A DNA stretch of 64,000 bases, from NCBI GenBank assembly GCA_963783095.1, contig CAWAMR010000003.1:62001-126000 (forward strand). The letters run 5' to 3'. Shown here piece after piece: positions 1-11,300 of this stretch. This DNA comes from CAWAMR01 sp963783095. Lineage in GTDB: Bacteria > Planctomycetota > Planctomycetia > Gemmatales > Gemmataceae. A program made the position numbers and the translations under genes. Positions within the stretch are counted from its first letter, which is position 1. The number at the start of each line of letters is the position of its first letter. The notes under the pieces were generated by a model. That model was given only the letters and a program-made list of their open reading frames with translations. It did no database searches and had not been told where the DNA came from.

Positions 1-1364
1 TCGCCTTGTCGGGATGGGTCATCGCTTCGTTGGGAGCAACGTAGTTCAGGTTGTAAACGTCGCTGTTGCAAATCCACTCCATCAACTGTTTGGGATCGTA
101 TTTGGACTTCACAAACTCCTGGGCCAACTGTTTCAGGAGTTCCGGATGAACCACCTTGTTATCGCGATTCTCAAAATCATCGTAGGCCGGCAACGATCCA
201 AGACCTCGACCGAAGAAGTGACCCCACATCCGGTTGATGAATGCTTTCGCGAAGTTGTCGTGGCCGATAATGTAATCCGCCAAGACTTCGCGGCAAGTCT
301 TGTTTGTGTTCTTGGGCATCCGTTTCCTGGGGCGCTCGTTCTTTTCTTTATCGAGATCGGCCAGGTCTGCCAAGAAGGTCGGACCTATCATCTGCGGCTT
401 TCTTGCGTGCCCGAAGAATATCGGGGCCGTGCTGTTGAACATCGGGTTATCGGTGACGGTGAACGGCAAAGCCTCCATCCTCTTCTTGGCCTTGCCAACT
501 CCCATCATCTTCGCCGGGACGCGGTCGAGGTCCACTTGTCGCAAGAAGGCATCCACACCCCAGAAGCTCTCCTGACCCAGTTCAGGGTTGAAGGGGTGAT
601 CGTGGCATTGGGTGCATTGCACCTGGATGCCGAGGAAGACTCGAGAGATTCGGGAGGCCAGCGGGATCATATCGAACTTGCCCACCTCCGTCTGAATATC
701 CGCAGGATTTTGGCTGCGATTGCGAGGATTGTAGGTCGGTTCGCCAAGGTGGGCACCGATGAAAGCCACGGCACCGTTGACATTCGATTTGCCGGTCGCG
801 GTCAGCAATTTGCGAACGATTTCTTCATGACTCGGAGACGATTTTGCCAACTGGTCTTCGAGCCAGTAGCGGAGATTCCCGTGGTACATCTCGTGGACGC
901 CAACGCGCGACATCAACCAGATCGACCAGATTTCAGCCCAGTGTTGCGCGAATTCTTTACTGTAATCAAAAACGATCGGCTTCTTGTTGCCATTGAGCAC
1001 GGGAAATCCACTCGCATCCTTCAATGGGTAAGTCTCGGAGTGGAGTAAGCGGGCCACTAACCTGGTGCGTTTGTTCGCTGATTTGTCTCGTTCGTAGTCC
1101 TTCACTTCTTCCGCGGTTGGGATACGGCCCATGAGATCGATGAAGACCCGTCGAAGGAACACCTCATCCGATGCAGGCTCGGCAGGCTCGATGTTGTTAT
1201 CCTTCCAAGACTTGGAAATCTGTTCATTGATAAGCGCGCTTTGCGTCGGGGCTTGCGCGAAAGCGGCCGGGCTGATCGCAAGGAATCCACTTGCCAAAAG
1301 GCAGTTAGTGGCGATTCGGTTCCACCCACGCAACGGTGCTGCTGAATCGGATTGATGTGCCATC
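1..1364 (-). CDS. DUF1549/DUF1553 (PSCyt2/PSD1) planctomycete surface protein, 3' part cut by window edge
   Basis: The minus-strand frame is open from the ATG at 1364 to the window start, giving about 454 residues with the C-terminus missing. It begins with a secretion signal ending near an AFA-QAP site (residue about 37). A DUF1549 region follows (FLRRVFIDLMGRIPT near residue 68), then a CTQCHDHP motif near residue 253, and the last visible residues (EWICNSDVYNLNYVAP) are typical of DUF1553. These exported proteins are abundant in planctomycetes and often sit beside DUF1501 genes; their biochemical role is unsettled, though CxxCH motifs suggest haem or metal binding. A DUF1501 gene lies about 15 kb away here rather than next door. 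No frameshift was seen in the part translated. Confidence 0.85.
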
Positions 1365-1643
1365 GTTTCGATCTCCCGATACTTCGGCATTGCCAACAAC
1401 ACATTTTATCTGGTATTTTACTCTCGCTAACTAGTCCTGTTGAAAAAACTGGGGCAAATAGGTGGTTTATAACCATCGACAAATGCTCACCTTTAGGTGG
1501 GACCATTGCTGGATTTCAGGAAATGCATGCACAGGCATTGGGTTCAGAGGCGATTCGTCCGGGCGAAAAGCGCCTTGAGTTGAACCCAAACACCTTATCT
1601 TGCCGACAAATAAGGAAATGGTCCAAACCTCTTGAGGACAAGG

Positions 1644-2612
1644 ATGATGCCGGCAAAAACCTCTTTCCTGGACCGATGCTTCTACTCGCTTGGTTTCCTC
1701 GATCGAGCCAGCCCCCTGCGAGTTCATACGCGAATCTTCCTGGGACTCGTGGGTTATCACCTTCTGGCACTTCTTGCGTGCATCCCGTGGCTCTTTAGCT
1801 GGACCGGCGTCGGCCTCGCGGTGGGGGGCATGTACGTTTTTGGAATGCTCGGCATCAATATCGGCTTTCATCGCCTGCTCACGCATCGAAGTTTCGCCTG
1901 CCCGCGCTGGCTGGAGCGGTTCTTCACGTATCTGGGAGTGTGTTGTTGGGAATATACGCCAATGTACTGGGCGTCGATCCATCGAAAACACCATCAATTC
2001 TCGGACGGCAAGGAAGACCCGCACAGTCCCCGGGTGAATTTCTTCTGGAGTCATATGGGCTGGTTCATGGTGATCAACCCTGAGATCTGGAACATAAGCC
2101 TTTACGAGAAGTATGCGCGCGACCTGCTGAAAGATGATTTCCTCAAGTCCTTCGAACGGCCCCGCGTCTGGCAACTGGTACAGTTCGTCCAGTGGTCGAT
2201 TTTCTTGGCGCTGGGGCTTGTGATCGGCGCATTGATGACGGAAACCTGGGAAGGTGCAGTGCAAATGAGCTTGAGTTGCCTGATTTGGGGAGTTTTCGTT
2301 CGCACGGTGATCACCTGGCATGTCACCTGGTCAATCAATTCCCTCACGCATATTTGGGGATACCAAAACTTCAACACCCGCGATGACAGCAAGAACAATC
2401 TTTTGATCGGGATCATCAGCAGCGGTGAAGGTTTTCATAACAACCATCACGCTCAGCCCAGGAGCGCTGCCCACGGCATGCGCTGGTTTGAGTTGGATAT
2501 TTCCTACCTAATTATCAGGCTCCTCTCGGCGGTTGGACTGGCCTGGGATGTGGTCAAGCCAAAACGTCAATTCGACAAGTTGCCCGATGAAGAAAAGCGT
2601 GCAGCGGCGTAG
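1644..2612 (+). CDS. acyl-CoA/fatty acid desaturase (membrane di-iron)
   Basis: About 322 residues, intact. The three histidine boxes of membrane fatty acid desaturases are present: HRLLTH (residue about 75), HRKHH (about 112) and HNNHH (about 264), separated by hydrophobic membrane segments. Proteins of this class insert a double bond, usually delta-9, into acyl-CoA or lipid-bound acyl chains using O2 and a di-iron centre. The start is placed at one of two adjacent ATGs (1644/1647) because a GAGGACAAGG Shine-Dalgarno-like stretch ends just upstream; an in-frame ATG at 1632 is possible. It converges with the ketosynthase operon that ends at 2706, so a link to lipid synthesis is plausible but inferred. 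Confidence 0.9.
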   Translation: MMPAKTSFLDRCFYSLGFLDRASPLRVHTRIFLGLVGYHLLALLACIPWLFSWTGVGLAVGGMYVFGMLGINIGFHRLLTHRSFACPRWLERFFTYLGVCCWEYTPMYWASIHRKHHQFSDGKEDPHSPRVNFFWSHMGWFMVINPEIWNISLYEKYARDLLKDDFLKSFERPRVWQLVQFVQWSIFLALGLVIGALMTETWEGAVQMSLSCLIWGVFVRTVITWHVTWSINSLTHIWGYQNFNTRDDSKNNLLIGIISSGEGFHNNHHAQPRSAAHGMRWFELDISYLIIRLLSAVGLAWDVVKPKRQFDKLPDEEKRAAA

Positions 2613-2705
2613 CATCCGAAAATGTTCTTAGCCGTACTCCTCACGTTCTGCGTGAGGACAGTCTTCACGCGGAGCCAGAGGATTGCATGTCTGGGAACGA
2701 GTGGC

Positions 2706-3925
2706 TCAGGCAACTCTTCGCAACACCAGACAGGTGTTGCTGCCGCCGAACCCGAAGGCATTGGAAATCGCGACCTTGACGGGTTGTGGGCGCGCCTGAT
2801 GCGGCACGTGACAGAGATCGCATTCCGGATCGGGATCATCCAAGTTGATCGTGGGTGGGACCGCTTGCCGATCGAAGGCTGCCATACAGATCAACGCCTC
2901 CACCGCCGATGAGGCACTGACAAGGTGTCCGGTCATGCTCTTGGTCGCACTCGCCGGAACCTGAGATGTTGCTGCACCGAGTGCCAATTTCAGGGCGCAC
3001 GTTTCAAAGACGTCACCTATGGTTGTGCTGGTCGCGTGGGCATTGATGTAGTCGATATCGGTCGGATTGACCTCGGCGTCGGCCAGCACAGACGGATTGC
3101 CTCGGCGGCCGGCCTTGGATCGGTACTCGGCATCACCGGGTGAAAGGCATCGCTGGTGCCACCGTAACCGGCAACTTCACCCAGAACTTTTGCATTGCGT
3201 TTCTTGGCAACGGAGGCCGGTTCCAGGACCAGGATCGTGCCGCCTTCACCCAAAACAAAACCATCCCGACCGCGATCGAATGGGCGAGAAGCAGTTTCGG
3301 GCGAATCGTTTCGACGAGTCAAGGCGCTGAGATTGCCAAATCCCGCAACTCCCATCGGAGAAACGGGCCGATCGACACCGCCCGCAAGGCAGACATCGAC
3401 CCATCCTCGGCGCACCCATTCCCGCCCAAGATTGAGGGCCACATTCCCGCTGGCACATGCAGCAGCGACCGTCGTTGCAGGTCCGGTTATTCCCAGTTGT
3501 TCGCGGAGTGAATGGGTCAGCCCTTGCAGATCTTCATCGGGATGTTTGAAAGTTGGCCTGCCTCGTTCGGCACCTTCTTCCCAGGTCAAGATCCATTCGG
3601 CACCAATCCCCAAAACCAAGCCGATGCGGATGGAAGACCGGCGTTCCCACCAGCCGCTATCCTGGAGCGCGTTGATCGAGCACCAAAGGAGTAGTTGTTC
3701 CCACCGTGTGGCGCTCAAGAAGTCCGAATCGCTCCAACCCGCCGGCACCGGCAGAGGATCGAGACAACTCGCCACTTTGCAGACATGGTTTACCGGGTCG
3801 AAATGGGTAATTCGGCGCACTCCGGAAGCACCCGCGAAGATCGCATCCGCAAAATGAGAGTAGTCGCACCCCAGGGAGGTCGCTAGACCGACACCGGTGA
3901 TCCAGACGGCTTCGTGTTTGTTCAT
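2706..3925 (-). CDS. beta-ketoacyl-ACP synthase (FabF-like), one frameshift
   Basis: Thiolase-fold condensing enzyme that elongates acyl-ACP with malonyl-ACP. The catalytic Cys is in AAACASGN (residue about 158); NAHATST and KSMTGHLVSA supply the two His and the Lys, and NAFGFGGSN gives the C-terminal glycine motif. About 406 residues, normal for FabF. The frame changes near 3085-3095, between AEAIRL and LADAEVNPTDIDY; restoring one base (most simply a G) reconnects the protein. The ATG at 3925 has GGAGTG about 8 nt upstream. It follows the ketosynthase-like gene by 17 bp, so the two are probably co-transcribed. Confidence 0.85.
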
Positions 3926-3942
3926 ACCTTTTCTGCCACTCC

Positions 3943-4731
3943 TTACGCGGCGAAGGATTGCACCGATCGCAAAAGTGTGATGATCCCGCCGCCCTTGACG
4001 CGACAATTCCAAGCGTCCATCGTCTGAGGATCGCGCAGCTTACCGGCGAGATCGCCGATGCTGATCGGGACAAACGCATTATGAACCGGGGTAGGATCGT
4101 ATTGCAGCCTGATTCCAGGCTCCGTCGAGCTTTCATCGACCAGGGCCATTGCGATGCCGTAACCAAGGATGGGGTTTGTGGATCGGCCATTGTCGTCCGG
4201 AATGGATTCGGGTTCCCATCCCGTCAAAATAACCCAAACGCCCGGCAATTTACTGCCGTGTTGAATTGCCAAACCGGTCAAAAGCGCTTCACTCACATGC
4301 GCGCGGTCGCCGCCGGCTCCAAAATTGGAGCCTCGAGACTGCAAAATCAAACTGATGACCCCGGAAATCGAATGAAGCGACAGAGTCGGGATATGGATGG
4401 GTGACAGGGATCGTGGACCCAAATTAAGAAAGCGCGCAAATGCCGCAGTTCCCCGCATCCGGCCCAGAAACCTCGGCGCAGCAACCACCGACCACTCGGC
4501 AAAAGACCGATCTTGCCAGCTGGCCCCGTTGACAGCGCGCAAGACAGCCACCGTCCCCAGGACCGCTTGCTCATCGACCAGTTTAAGATGCGAGGCGGGC
4601 GGCTCCCCGCCGGCCGACCAATTCCCTGGATTCTTGCGCAGATCGGCCAACAACTCGGGAGAAGCCTCAACAATACCCAAGGCCGCTACCTTGGCCACGG
4701 CACATTGTCGAGTGGGGGTCAGTGCATTCAC
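3943..4731 (-). CDS. beta-ketoacyl synthase-like protein (chain-length-factor type)
   Basis: 262 residues, intact. It resembles the short ketoacyl-synthase-like family (Ketoacyl-synt_2): an AAPRFLGRMRGTAAFARF stretch near residue 85, then GVISLILQSRGSNFGAGGD, a weak match to the condensing-enzyme core. It is too short to be a full synthase and no ACASG-type active-site cysteine is visible, so it is probably non-catalytic, perhaps a partner or chain-length factor for the FabF-like protein encoded 17 bp downstream. Such pairs occur in polyene and specialised lipid clusters; the product cannot be deduced here. It sits 18 bp after the acyltransferase. Confidence 0.6.
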   Translation of the reverse strand: MNALTPTRQCAVAKVAALGIVEASPELLADLRKNPGNWSAGGEPPASHLKLVDEQAVLGTVAVLRAVNGASWQDRSFAEWSVVAAPRFLGRMRGTAAFARFLNLGPRSLSPIHIPTLSLHSISGVISLILQSRGSNFGAGGDRAHVSEALLTGLAIQHGSKLPGVWVILTGWEPESIPDDNGRSTNPILGYGIAMALVDESSTEPGIRLQYDPTPVHNAFVPISIGDLAGKLRDPQTMDAWNCRVKGGGIITLLRSVQSFAA

Positions 4732-4749
4732 GGATGGTCCTTCCTGCGA

Positions 4750-5453
4750 CTAGGCGGCCCGAGCGATGTCTTCGGCAAACGGCGAGATTGCCGGCGGTGT
4801 GCCTGCCGCCCATTTTTCGGCCGCTTCGGTGGCAATCAGCATTTGCGATTCGAGGCGACGGCGATAAAGTTCGATACCCGATCTGTCGAGATTGGGTGGC
4901 ACAAACAGGGGTGGTGGCGCTCACTGCGGTCATGGTGCTGTAGAGTTTCGGTATGGCGAAACGATCCCAACTTTTCGCGCGCCAGGCATCGACGAAACCA
5001 ACTCCGAACGAAAGAATCGGCAGGCCGGTCAGCGAGGCCAGGGAAATAACGCCGGGCTGCACCTTCCGGCGCGGCCCCCTGGGGCCGTCCGGGGTGATGC
5101 CGATATTGGAATCGCGAGCGACTTTGATCAATTCGAGCAGTGCCGAATCCCCGCCGCGCGTCTTTGATCCTCGGATCGTCTTCACGCGGTAGTGCCGGCA
5201 AATCTGTGCGACCAATTCACCATCGGCATGTTGACTGATCAACATGGCCAGCTTGCCGCGCGACTTGAGCGGAAAGAGAATCGATTCGTGCCAAAACGCG
5301 TAAATATAGCGTTGGCTCCTCGTATTTACCGGATGGCGGCGTCCGGAAGCGCGGAAATCCGTTTTGGTCCGGATCGTACTCATCCAGCCATGAATGACCA
5401 GAGCCGCCAGTTGCCCGACAACGCGAAGGAGCAGTGGGTGGCGTAGTTTCATC
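4750..5453 (-). CDS. lysophospholipid acyltransferase, DUF374 family, one frameshift
   Basis: Probable membrane-associated acyltransferase that adds an acyl chain to a lipid. Visible motifs are FWHESILFPL (residue about 49), ISQHADGELVA, IRGSKTRGG and ITPDGPRGPRRKVQPG, typical of the DUF374 group. The frame breaks at the GGGG run at 4908-4911 (CCCC on the coding strand); removing one base restores a C-terminus through DRSGIELYRRRLES to a TAG at 4750. The ATG at 5453 is chosen with AAGAGAG about 8 nt upstream; an in-frame ATG at 5482 is also possible. It is the first gene of a three-gene operon with the two ketosynthase-type genes. Confidence 0.75.
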
Positions 5454-5660
5454 GATGCGCTCTCTTGTCCATCCCGATCCATCTCCAAGGAGAAGTAAAA
5501 TAACTCAAAATCGACGCCAGCGATAGGCCGACTGTAACTCGAACCTTGTGAGGGATGGCGTGTCTAATACCATACCAATCCAATCTAGGGTGGGCGCTTC
5601 GGTTGAATGAGGCATATCGAGCCTTGTCGAGAAGTCCCGAAAATGTGAAAATGCCCCTAC

Positions 5661-5747
5661 GGAGGGATGGCAGAGCGGTTTAATGCACCGGTCTTGAAAA
5701 CCGGAGACGGGGTAACCCGTCCGTGGGTTCGAATCCCACTCCCTCCG
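5661..5747 (+). tRNA. tRNA-Ser (TGA)
   Basis: 87-nt class II tRNA. The acceptor GGAGGGA pairs with TCCCTCC, the discriminator is G, the anticodon loop is CTTGAAA with anticodon TGA, a variable arm of the serine type is present (GACGGGGTAACCCGTC), and the T arm reads GTGGGTTCGAATCCCAC. CCA is not encoded. Confidence 0.95.
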
Positions 5748-6519
5748 CTCGTCAACCATAACGAAATCGCTATCAACTGTAGTCATTTCAAGGGTTTGCG
5801 TCACGCCTTCGGAATCGGTTTCTACCCTCTCTTCACTCTCATCTGTCGGGATGGAGTCGAGCATCAGCGTAACTGCGCTGGCTTTCAGCGGTTCGGCCAG
5901 CGTAAGCACACTGCTACCTCGGAATCGCTTGTAACAGACGACAAACCTGTGCGGCGCGAACAGGACCAGCAAACCAGCGAAAACCCAGCCTGCCGGGAAT
6001 GCGGATTCGAGATGGCAGAATGGGAACCCAATGAACTGGTTTGCCCAGACTGTACGTTGGCGGGCTTGTGCGATCCCGATTTTTGATTGAAAACCGACCT
6101 GTTCTACCTGAAAAAACCAATGTGACCCTCGCGGGAATCGACGAGCTAAAGAAGGCCTTACTCAAGTGCAAGATTGAATGGAATAACACGGTAGTCGAGC
6201 CATAGGTTGGAGTTGCCGTCATCGGTCATCGGGTGTGAATTCCAAAATATGAAGCGATTCCATTCTGATCAAAAAAATCGTCTATATCAATGCAAACATC
6301 CCACATTCTTCACCGATCTTGCAATTTTGGTTGCCGAATTGGTCGCGCAAACTTATACCATATTTTGCCCGTGGGAATGGTCTTGCCGAGTGGGCGACGG
6401 CGGGGCTTGACCCACGGGCATTTTCCGACCTTCCCTTTCTACCCATCATCTCAAATCACTTAGGTGTTAGGTTCTTTCCTCGATTCATACTGGGCAGCTA
6501 ATTCGTAACGAATATCGAA
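5748..6519. other. intergenic stretch between the two tRNAs, no convincing gene
   Basis: About 770 bp without a clear gene. A plus-strand frame ending at 6086 has two CxxC pairs (CRECG near 5995 and CPDC near 6045) in a zinc-ribbon-like spacing, but it has no good start codon or ribosome site and its upstream part is merely open frame through the tRNA. It may be a remnant of a small zinc-ribbon protein. Nothing else recognisable was seen. Confidence 0.4.
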
Positions 6520-6592
<73 letters not shown>

Positions 6593-6870
6593 AGATTTGT
6601 GCAAGCACCGTGTTCATGGCGGAGCCGGCGTCCCGACTATCTCCAATCGACACAACTTTTCGCGCTTTCACGCGCCCTTTTTGATCGATTCAATGCCATT
6701 CTCTGCCGGGATTTTCATCTTATGAACTGCGCTGCCAGACGGCAAAAGCATCCTCTGGAACTTATTTTGCGTTCGAGAGTTCCAATGGTCGGATTGTCAT
6801 GCTTGGATCGGGAAAATGCCTTGCGATCGGCCTTTCGCAATTATAGTCTGTACTTCAAGAGACCATCCCC

Positions 6871-7927
6871 ATGCCAACCATCTCAATCGACCGACTTCCA
6901 TCGGAAATCCTCGGCCCGTCCGCCTGGTACGGCCCTGAACTGGCCGGCGGCCGGGACTGGATCGAACATCTTTCAGATGCCGATATCGTCGAGATCGACA
7001 ATGCAGTGCAACGGCTCGCAGACTTGGAGATTGACATTCCGTCCATCCGGCAACGGGACTTTCCGCTGCCGACGCTTGGGCCTCGATTGCAGCGCATTCT
7101 GCACGAAGTCCTGACGGGGCGAGGCTTTGTGCTCCTGCGCCGGTTGCCGGTCGAACGCTGGTCCAGGCGTCAAGCCGCGATCGCGTTTTTCGGCCTGGGC
7201 GCACATCTGGGTAACGCACGATCTCAAAACGCGCAAGGACATGTCCTCGGCCACGTCAAGGATTTGGGTATGTCGAGCGGCGATCCGAACGTGCGCATCT
7301 ATCAGACCAAAGAACGCCAGGGCTACCACACCGATTCATGCGACGTCGTCGGCTTGCTCTGTTTGCAGCCTGCCAAAACGGGTGGGCTATCGAGTCTGGT
7401 AAGCTCCGTGACCCTTTTCAATGAGTTGCGACATCAACGTCCGGATCTGCTGGGCAGCCTGTTTGACCCGATCGAAACGGATCGGCGCGGTGAAGTTCCC
7501 GAAGGGCAGAAGCCCTACTTCCAGATTCCCGTGTTCAACTGGCACGCAGGACTGCTTTCAACCATCTACCAGCGCAGAATACATCGACTCAGCGCGCCGA
7601 TTCGTGGGAACGCCCCTCACCCCAAAACAACAAGAGGCCCTCGACCTGTTCGACGCCCTGACGGATGATCCGAGATTGTTCCTTTCGATGGAGTTTTTGC
7701 CCGGCGACGTGCAATTCGTTCACAATCATACTTTGCTGCACGACCGAACGGCCTTTGAAGATTGGCCGGAGCCTGAGCGCAAACGACATCTGCTCCGGCT
7801 GTGGTTGGCACCTTCGGAAGCCCGGCCCCTTCCCCCTGTGTTTGCCGAACGCTTCGGCTCGGTAACACCGGGTGACCGAGGCGGCGTACGGATACACGGA
7901 ATCAGGCCATCGGCACCACTCGATTGA
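6871..7927 (+). CDS. TauD/TfdA-family Fe(II)/2-oxoglutarate dioxygenase, one frameshift
   Basis: About 350 residues. The iron-binding HxD is in GYHTDSCDVV (residue about 151). The distal His is in FVHNHTLLHDR and the 2-oxoglutarate-binding Arg in PEPERKRHLLRLWL, the layout of taurine/alkyl-hydroxylase-type dioxygenases that couple substrate hydroxylation to 2-oxoglutarate decarboxylation. The frame changes near 7570-7580, between LLSTIYQ and AEYIDSARRF; removing one base restores it. It stands alone, with a 278-bp gap from the Lys tRNA upstream and an opposite-strand gene downstream, so no substrate is suggested by context. Confidence 0.8.
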
Positions 7928-8059
7928 TCCTACGGTCAGAAATGAGACGTGCTTTGTTAGGCCGACGCGCGAGCGAGGGACGAACCCGGTGTGGCTGGAG
8001 CGATGTTCGGACTCCCACAGTTGACAAGAAGCGCAAGCGGGTTCTAACGCCTGCTTATC

Positions 8060-8338
8060 TCATTCCTGACCGCGCGGAGTATCTCCGGAGCCGCCGCTCA
8101 CCGGCGGGATGATCGCCAAATCATCTGTGGGCAGGATAAGCATATCATCCGGCGCGATCTCATGGTTCACTGCGAAACTCGAACGCGACAACAAAGCCAG
8201 CAGTTCCGGGATTTCTTCACCCAATCTGGACCGCAACTGCTCGACCCTGATTGGCGACGAGATGCTCACTTCCCAAAAATCCCGGCCCAGCTTTTCCCGA
8301 AACTGGGCGAATAGTCGGATGCGGATTGTGTTCGTCAT
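8060..8338 (-). CDS. MoaD/ThiS-like small sulfur-carrier protein with C-terminal extension
   Basis: 92 residues with a ubiquitin-like beta-grasp pattern: RIRLFAQFREKLGRD at the N-terminus, NHEIAPDD in the middle, and the MoaD-type end PPVSGG. In canonical MoaD the two glycines are the last residues and form the thiocarboxylate; here nine residues (SGDTPRGQE) follow before TGA at 8060. The ATG overlaps the stop of the upstream oxidase as ATGA, so the two are probably translationally coupled. No MoaE, MoeB or other molybdopterin gene was seen in the window. It could be a molybdopterin synthase subunit, or a sulfur carrier needing proteolytic maturation. Confidence 0.75.
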   Translation of the reverse strand: MTNTIRIRLFAQFREKLGRDFWEVSISSPIRVEQLRSRLGEEIPELLALLSRSSFAVNHEIAPDDMLILPTDDLAIIPPVSGGSGDTPRGQE

Positions 8339-11300
8339 CGAAACACCAACCCCTTCAACGGTGTCCGGAGCTTGCGAGCAACTTCCGGAAGTAAGCCGTA
8401 GGCAAGGGCCAGATACTGTACCGGATGAAGGGTTCGTTTGTTGCTGCCTTGCTCCATTTGCATTCGACAGGAACTGCATTCCGTGGAGCCGTAAAGAGTG
8501 AGCGGACGATTCAGTTCGTCCAGCATCGGCTTGCCTGCTTCCAGTGACTTTGCAAAATTTTTGGCCTTCAGGCCAAACGTCCCGGCCATCCCCGAACAAC
8601 TCACGTCGATCGTGTGCACGCGCAGCCCAGGGATCAACGAGAGCAAGGCCGGTCCATGAATGCCCAAGCCCAGCGCCTTGACGTGGCATGGGACATGATG
8701 CCCGACCGAAATATCCAACGGTTGAAAGTCGCTTCGCAGTTGGCCATTCTCGTGCAATTCCCACAAGAACGCGGTCAACTCGGTGGTGTGATCGGCAACG
8801 AGTTTGGCATCGGGGTCGTCGAGCACATCCAGTGCATCCTGACGCAACATCAGAGCCGCAGTTGGCTCGGAACAGAGAATCTTGTAACCTTCCCGTGCCA
8901 GATCCGCGAAGATGCGCAGATTGCGGGTCATTGCTTCGTGGGCGGTTTCCACGTCGCCGCGGGCCAAAGGGGCAACGCCGCAACCGACTTGCCCCGGCGG
9001 CACATATACGTCAATGCCGTGGTAGTGAAGCACGGCCACGGTTGCCTCCGCGATAAGAGGATCGAGATAATTCGCGAAGGTATCGACGAAATAGGCCACC
9101 CGCGTGGTACGGGTGTTCGGGGAGTTGGAGCCGTGACCGGCAATGCGCGATCGGTGCTTGTTGGAGAGTCCTCGACGACGGGCCAGTTTCAGGAAGCTTC
9201 GAGGGGCGAAGGTCGGCAGCCGGCGATGGCGCGAGATTCCGAAGACACTTTGCAAGACCCAGCGCACGACCCGGCTGGAAAGCAGGGTGTTGGTGGTCAG
9301 TGCAAAATTCCCGCCAAGTGCTGCAAACGATTCGATGCGTGCCAGAACCCAGTCGGAACGATCCAGCCCATGTTCTGCTTGATGAGCGGCCTTGGCTTCG
9401 AGCATCATTTTCGGAACGTGGATATGCGCTGAGCATTCGTGAGCGCACATCTTACAATTGATGCACAACTCGGCCACGTCGCGAACTTCGCTGGAGGAAA
9501 GCCGTTTCGGATCACCTGCCGGCCCCAATAAATAACGCAACAGATTGGCCTTGGCACGAGGAGTCGCCGCTTCATCGCGGCTAATCCGGAACATCGGACA
9601 CATGCGACGATTCGATTCCTCGGTACGACAATCACCGCAACCATTACAGGAAGAGATGTTTTGCTCCAACTCTCCAGGCTGCCAGCGCAAGGAAAGACGG
9701 GGCACCGCTTGCGGCTTGGCGGGGATGGGAGCGTCCGCAGAGAGCGCTCCGGGAACTGAGTTTTCCATTGGGTCTGTTTTGATCTGCGCTCGCAAGTTCC
9801 ACGCAGGCCGGCTCGGATCGAGGCCCACGATTTTTCCGGGGTTGAAAATGCCGCGCGGATCGAAGATCCGTTTCACTTCGCGGAAAACCCCAGCAAGCTG
9901 CCCGTATTGCTTTTCCACCCACGGAGTGCGCGCGATGCCCGTGCCGTGTTGACTGCTGATGGTCCCGCCCAACTGGATCGCCAGCGAATGAATGGCATCG
10001 GCCAGCGGCCAGAGTTTCGCCTGATCCTCCGGATCGGACAAATCGAGGAAGGGGCGAGCATGAACTTGCCCAGTTGCCGCGTGAACCAGAAACGATGAAG
10101 TGGTCTCGAAGCGTTGCAGAAGTGCCTGCAACTGGGACAGGAAATCGGGCAAGTGATCGGGGGGAACGCCAATGTCTTCGACAAATGCCAACGGCCTGGA
10201 ACCGGTGCCGATTGCATAAAGGCTCGGCATGGCCACGTCGCGAACCTGCCATAGTCGAGCGATGGCGGCTTCGTCGAACGCGGGCAAGGCGAGCAAGGCG
10301 AGCCGTTCCTGCTTCTGAAGAATCTCCATGAGTTCCAGAGCCGCTGCTCTCGCCTCTGCTGCGGTTTCACGCTCGAACTCGACGAGCATCACTGCTTCTG
10401 CCGTGGCCGGTAGAATCCGCGCCATCTGAGCGGATTGTCCCCGCGCCAGCGTCAGCAAGCGGCGATCCATCAACTCGCACGCCGATGGATTGGCCTGTCG
10501 CGACATAAGGAATGGCGCATAGCGCAGCATCCAGAGTGACAAAACCCAACAACAGCGCTGCGCACCCTTCAGACAATGGAATCGTTCTCAGCACTGCTTC
10601 GCAGAATATTCCCAGTGTACCTTCGGAACCGATCAGCATTCGAGGCCAGTCCAGCCCGGCCGGCGTGAGAACGGCGTGCAGCGGATACGCGCAGCGATTG
10701 AAGGGTGTTCGTGGCTGACCCGATTCGATCATTTCTCGATTACCCTGAACCAATTCCGAGATCGCGCGTGTCAATTCAGTCGTTCGCGGTGTGGGTTCGA
10801 CGATATTCGACGGCAACGAGGAACGAGAAAATCGAGGTGAATGCAACCAGTCGGCAGCGCCGCTATCCCAGATGGCGCGAATGGCTTCGACATGATCGTG
10901 AGTATATCCATGCAGGATAGCCCGGCTCCCGGAGGCATCGGTCGCCAGCATGCCGCCGATGGTGCAGGTGCTGCCGCTCGCGGGGTCGGGGGCAAACCGC
11001 CGGCCATGTCGGGCGAGCAGCGCATTGAGATGTTGATAAACAACGCCAGGCTGCACTCTGACCCAGTCCGATCCAACTTCGAGGATCTGGCGAAAGTGAA
11101 CGCTCAGATCGACGACGATTCCGGAGCCGAGCGACTTCGCCGGCGAGTCCGGTGCCGGCCCCGCGCGGATCAGAGCAAGGTGTTGATCGGCGGCGTACTG
11201 GACCAAAAACTGCAAGTCTTCTTCGTGCCGGGGAACGGCAACGGCAAGAGGTTCAATTTCAAAGATGCTGGCATCGGAGGCGTAGAGGTGTCGTGAAACG

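Noticed and set aside
14..1048. Long open plus-strand frame (344 codons) at the left edge
   Set aside because: It is the complement of the DUF1549/DUF1553 gene, whose protein has clear motifs; the plus-strand translation has no recognisable features.
1467..2321. Minus-strand open frame of 284 codons
   Set aside because: It overlaps the intact desaturase with three His boxes and has no domain features or start signal.
5667..6086. Plus-strand open frame starting inside the serine tRNA
   Set aside because: The start lies in the tRNA; only a possible zinc-ribbon tail is of interest, with no ribosome site.
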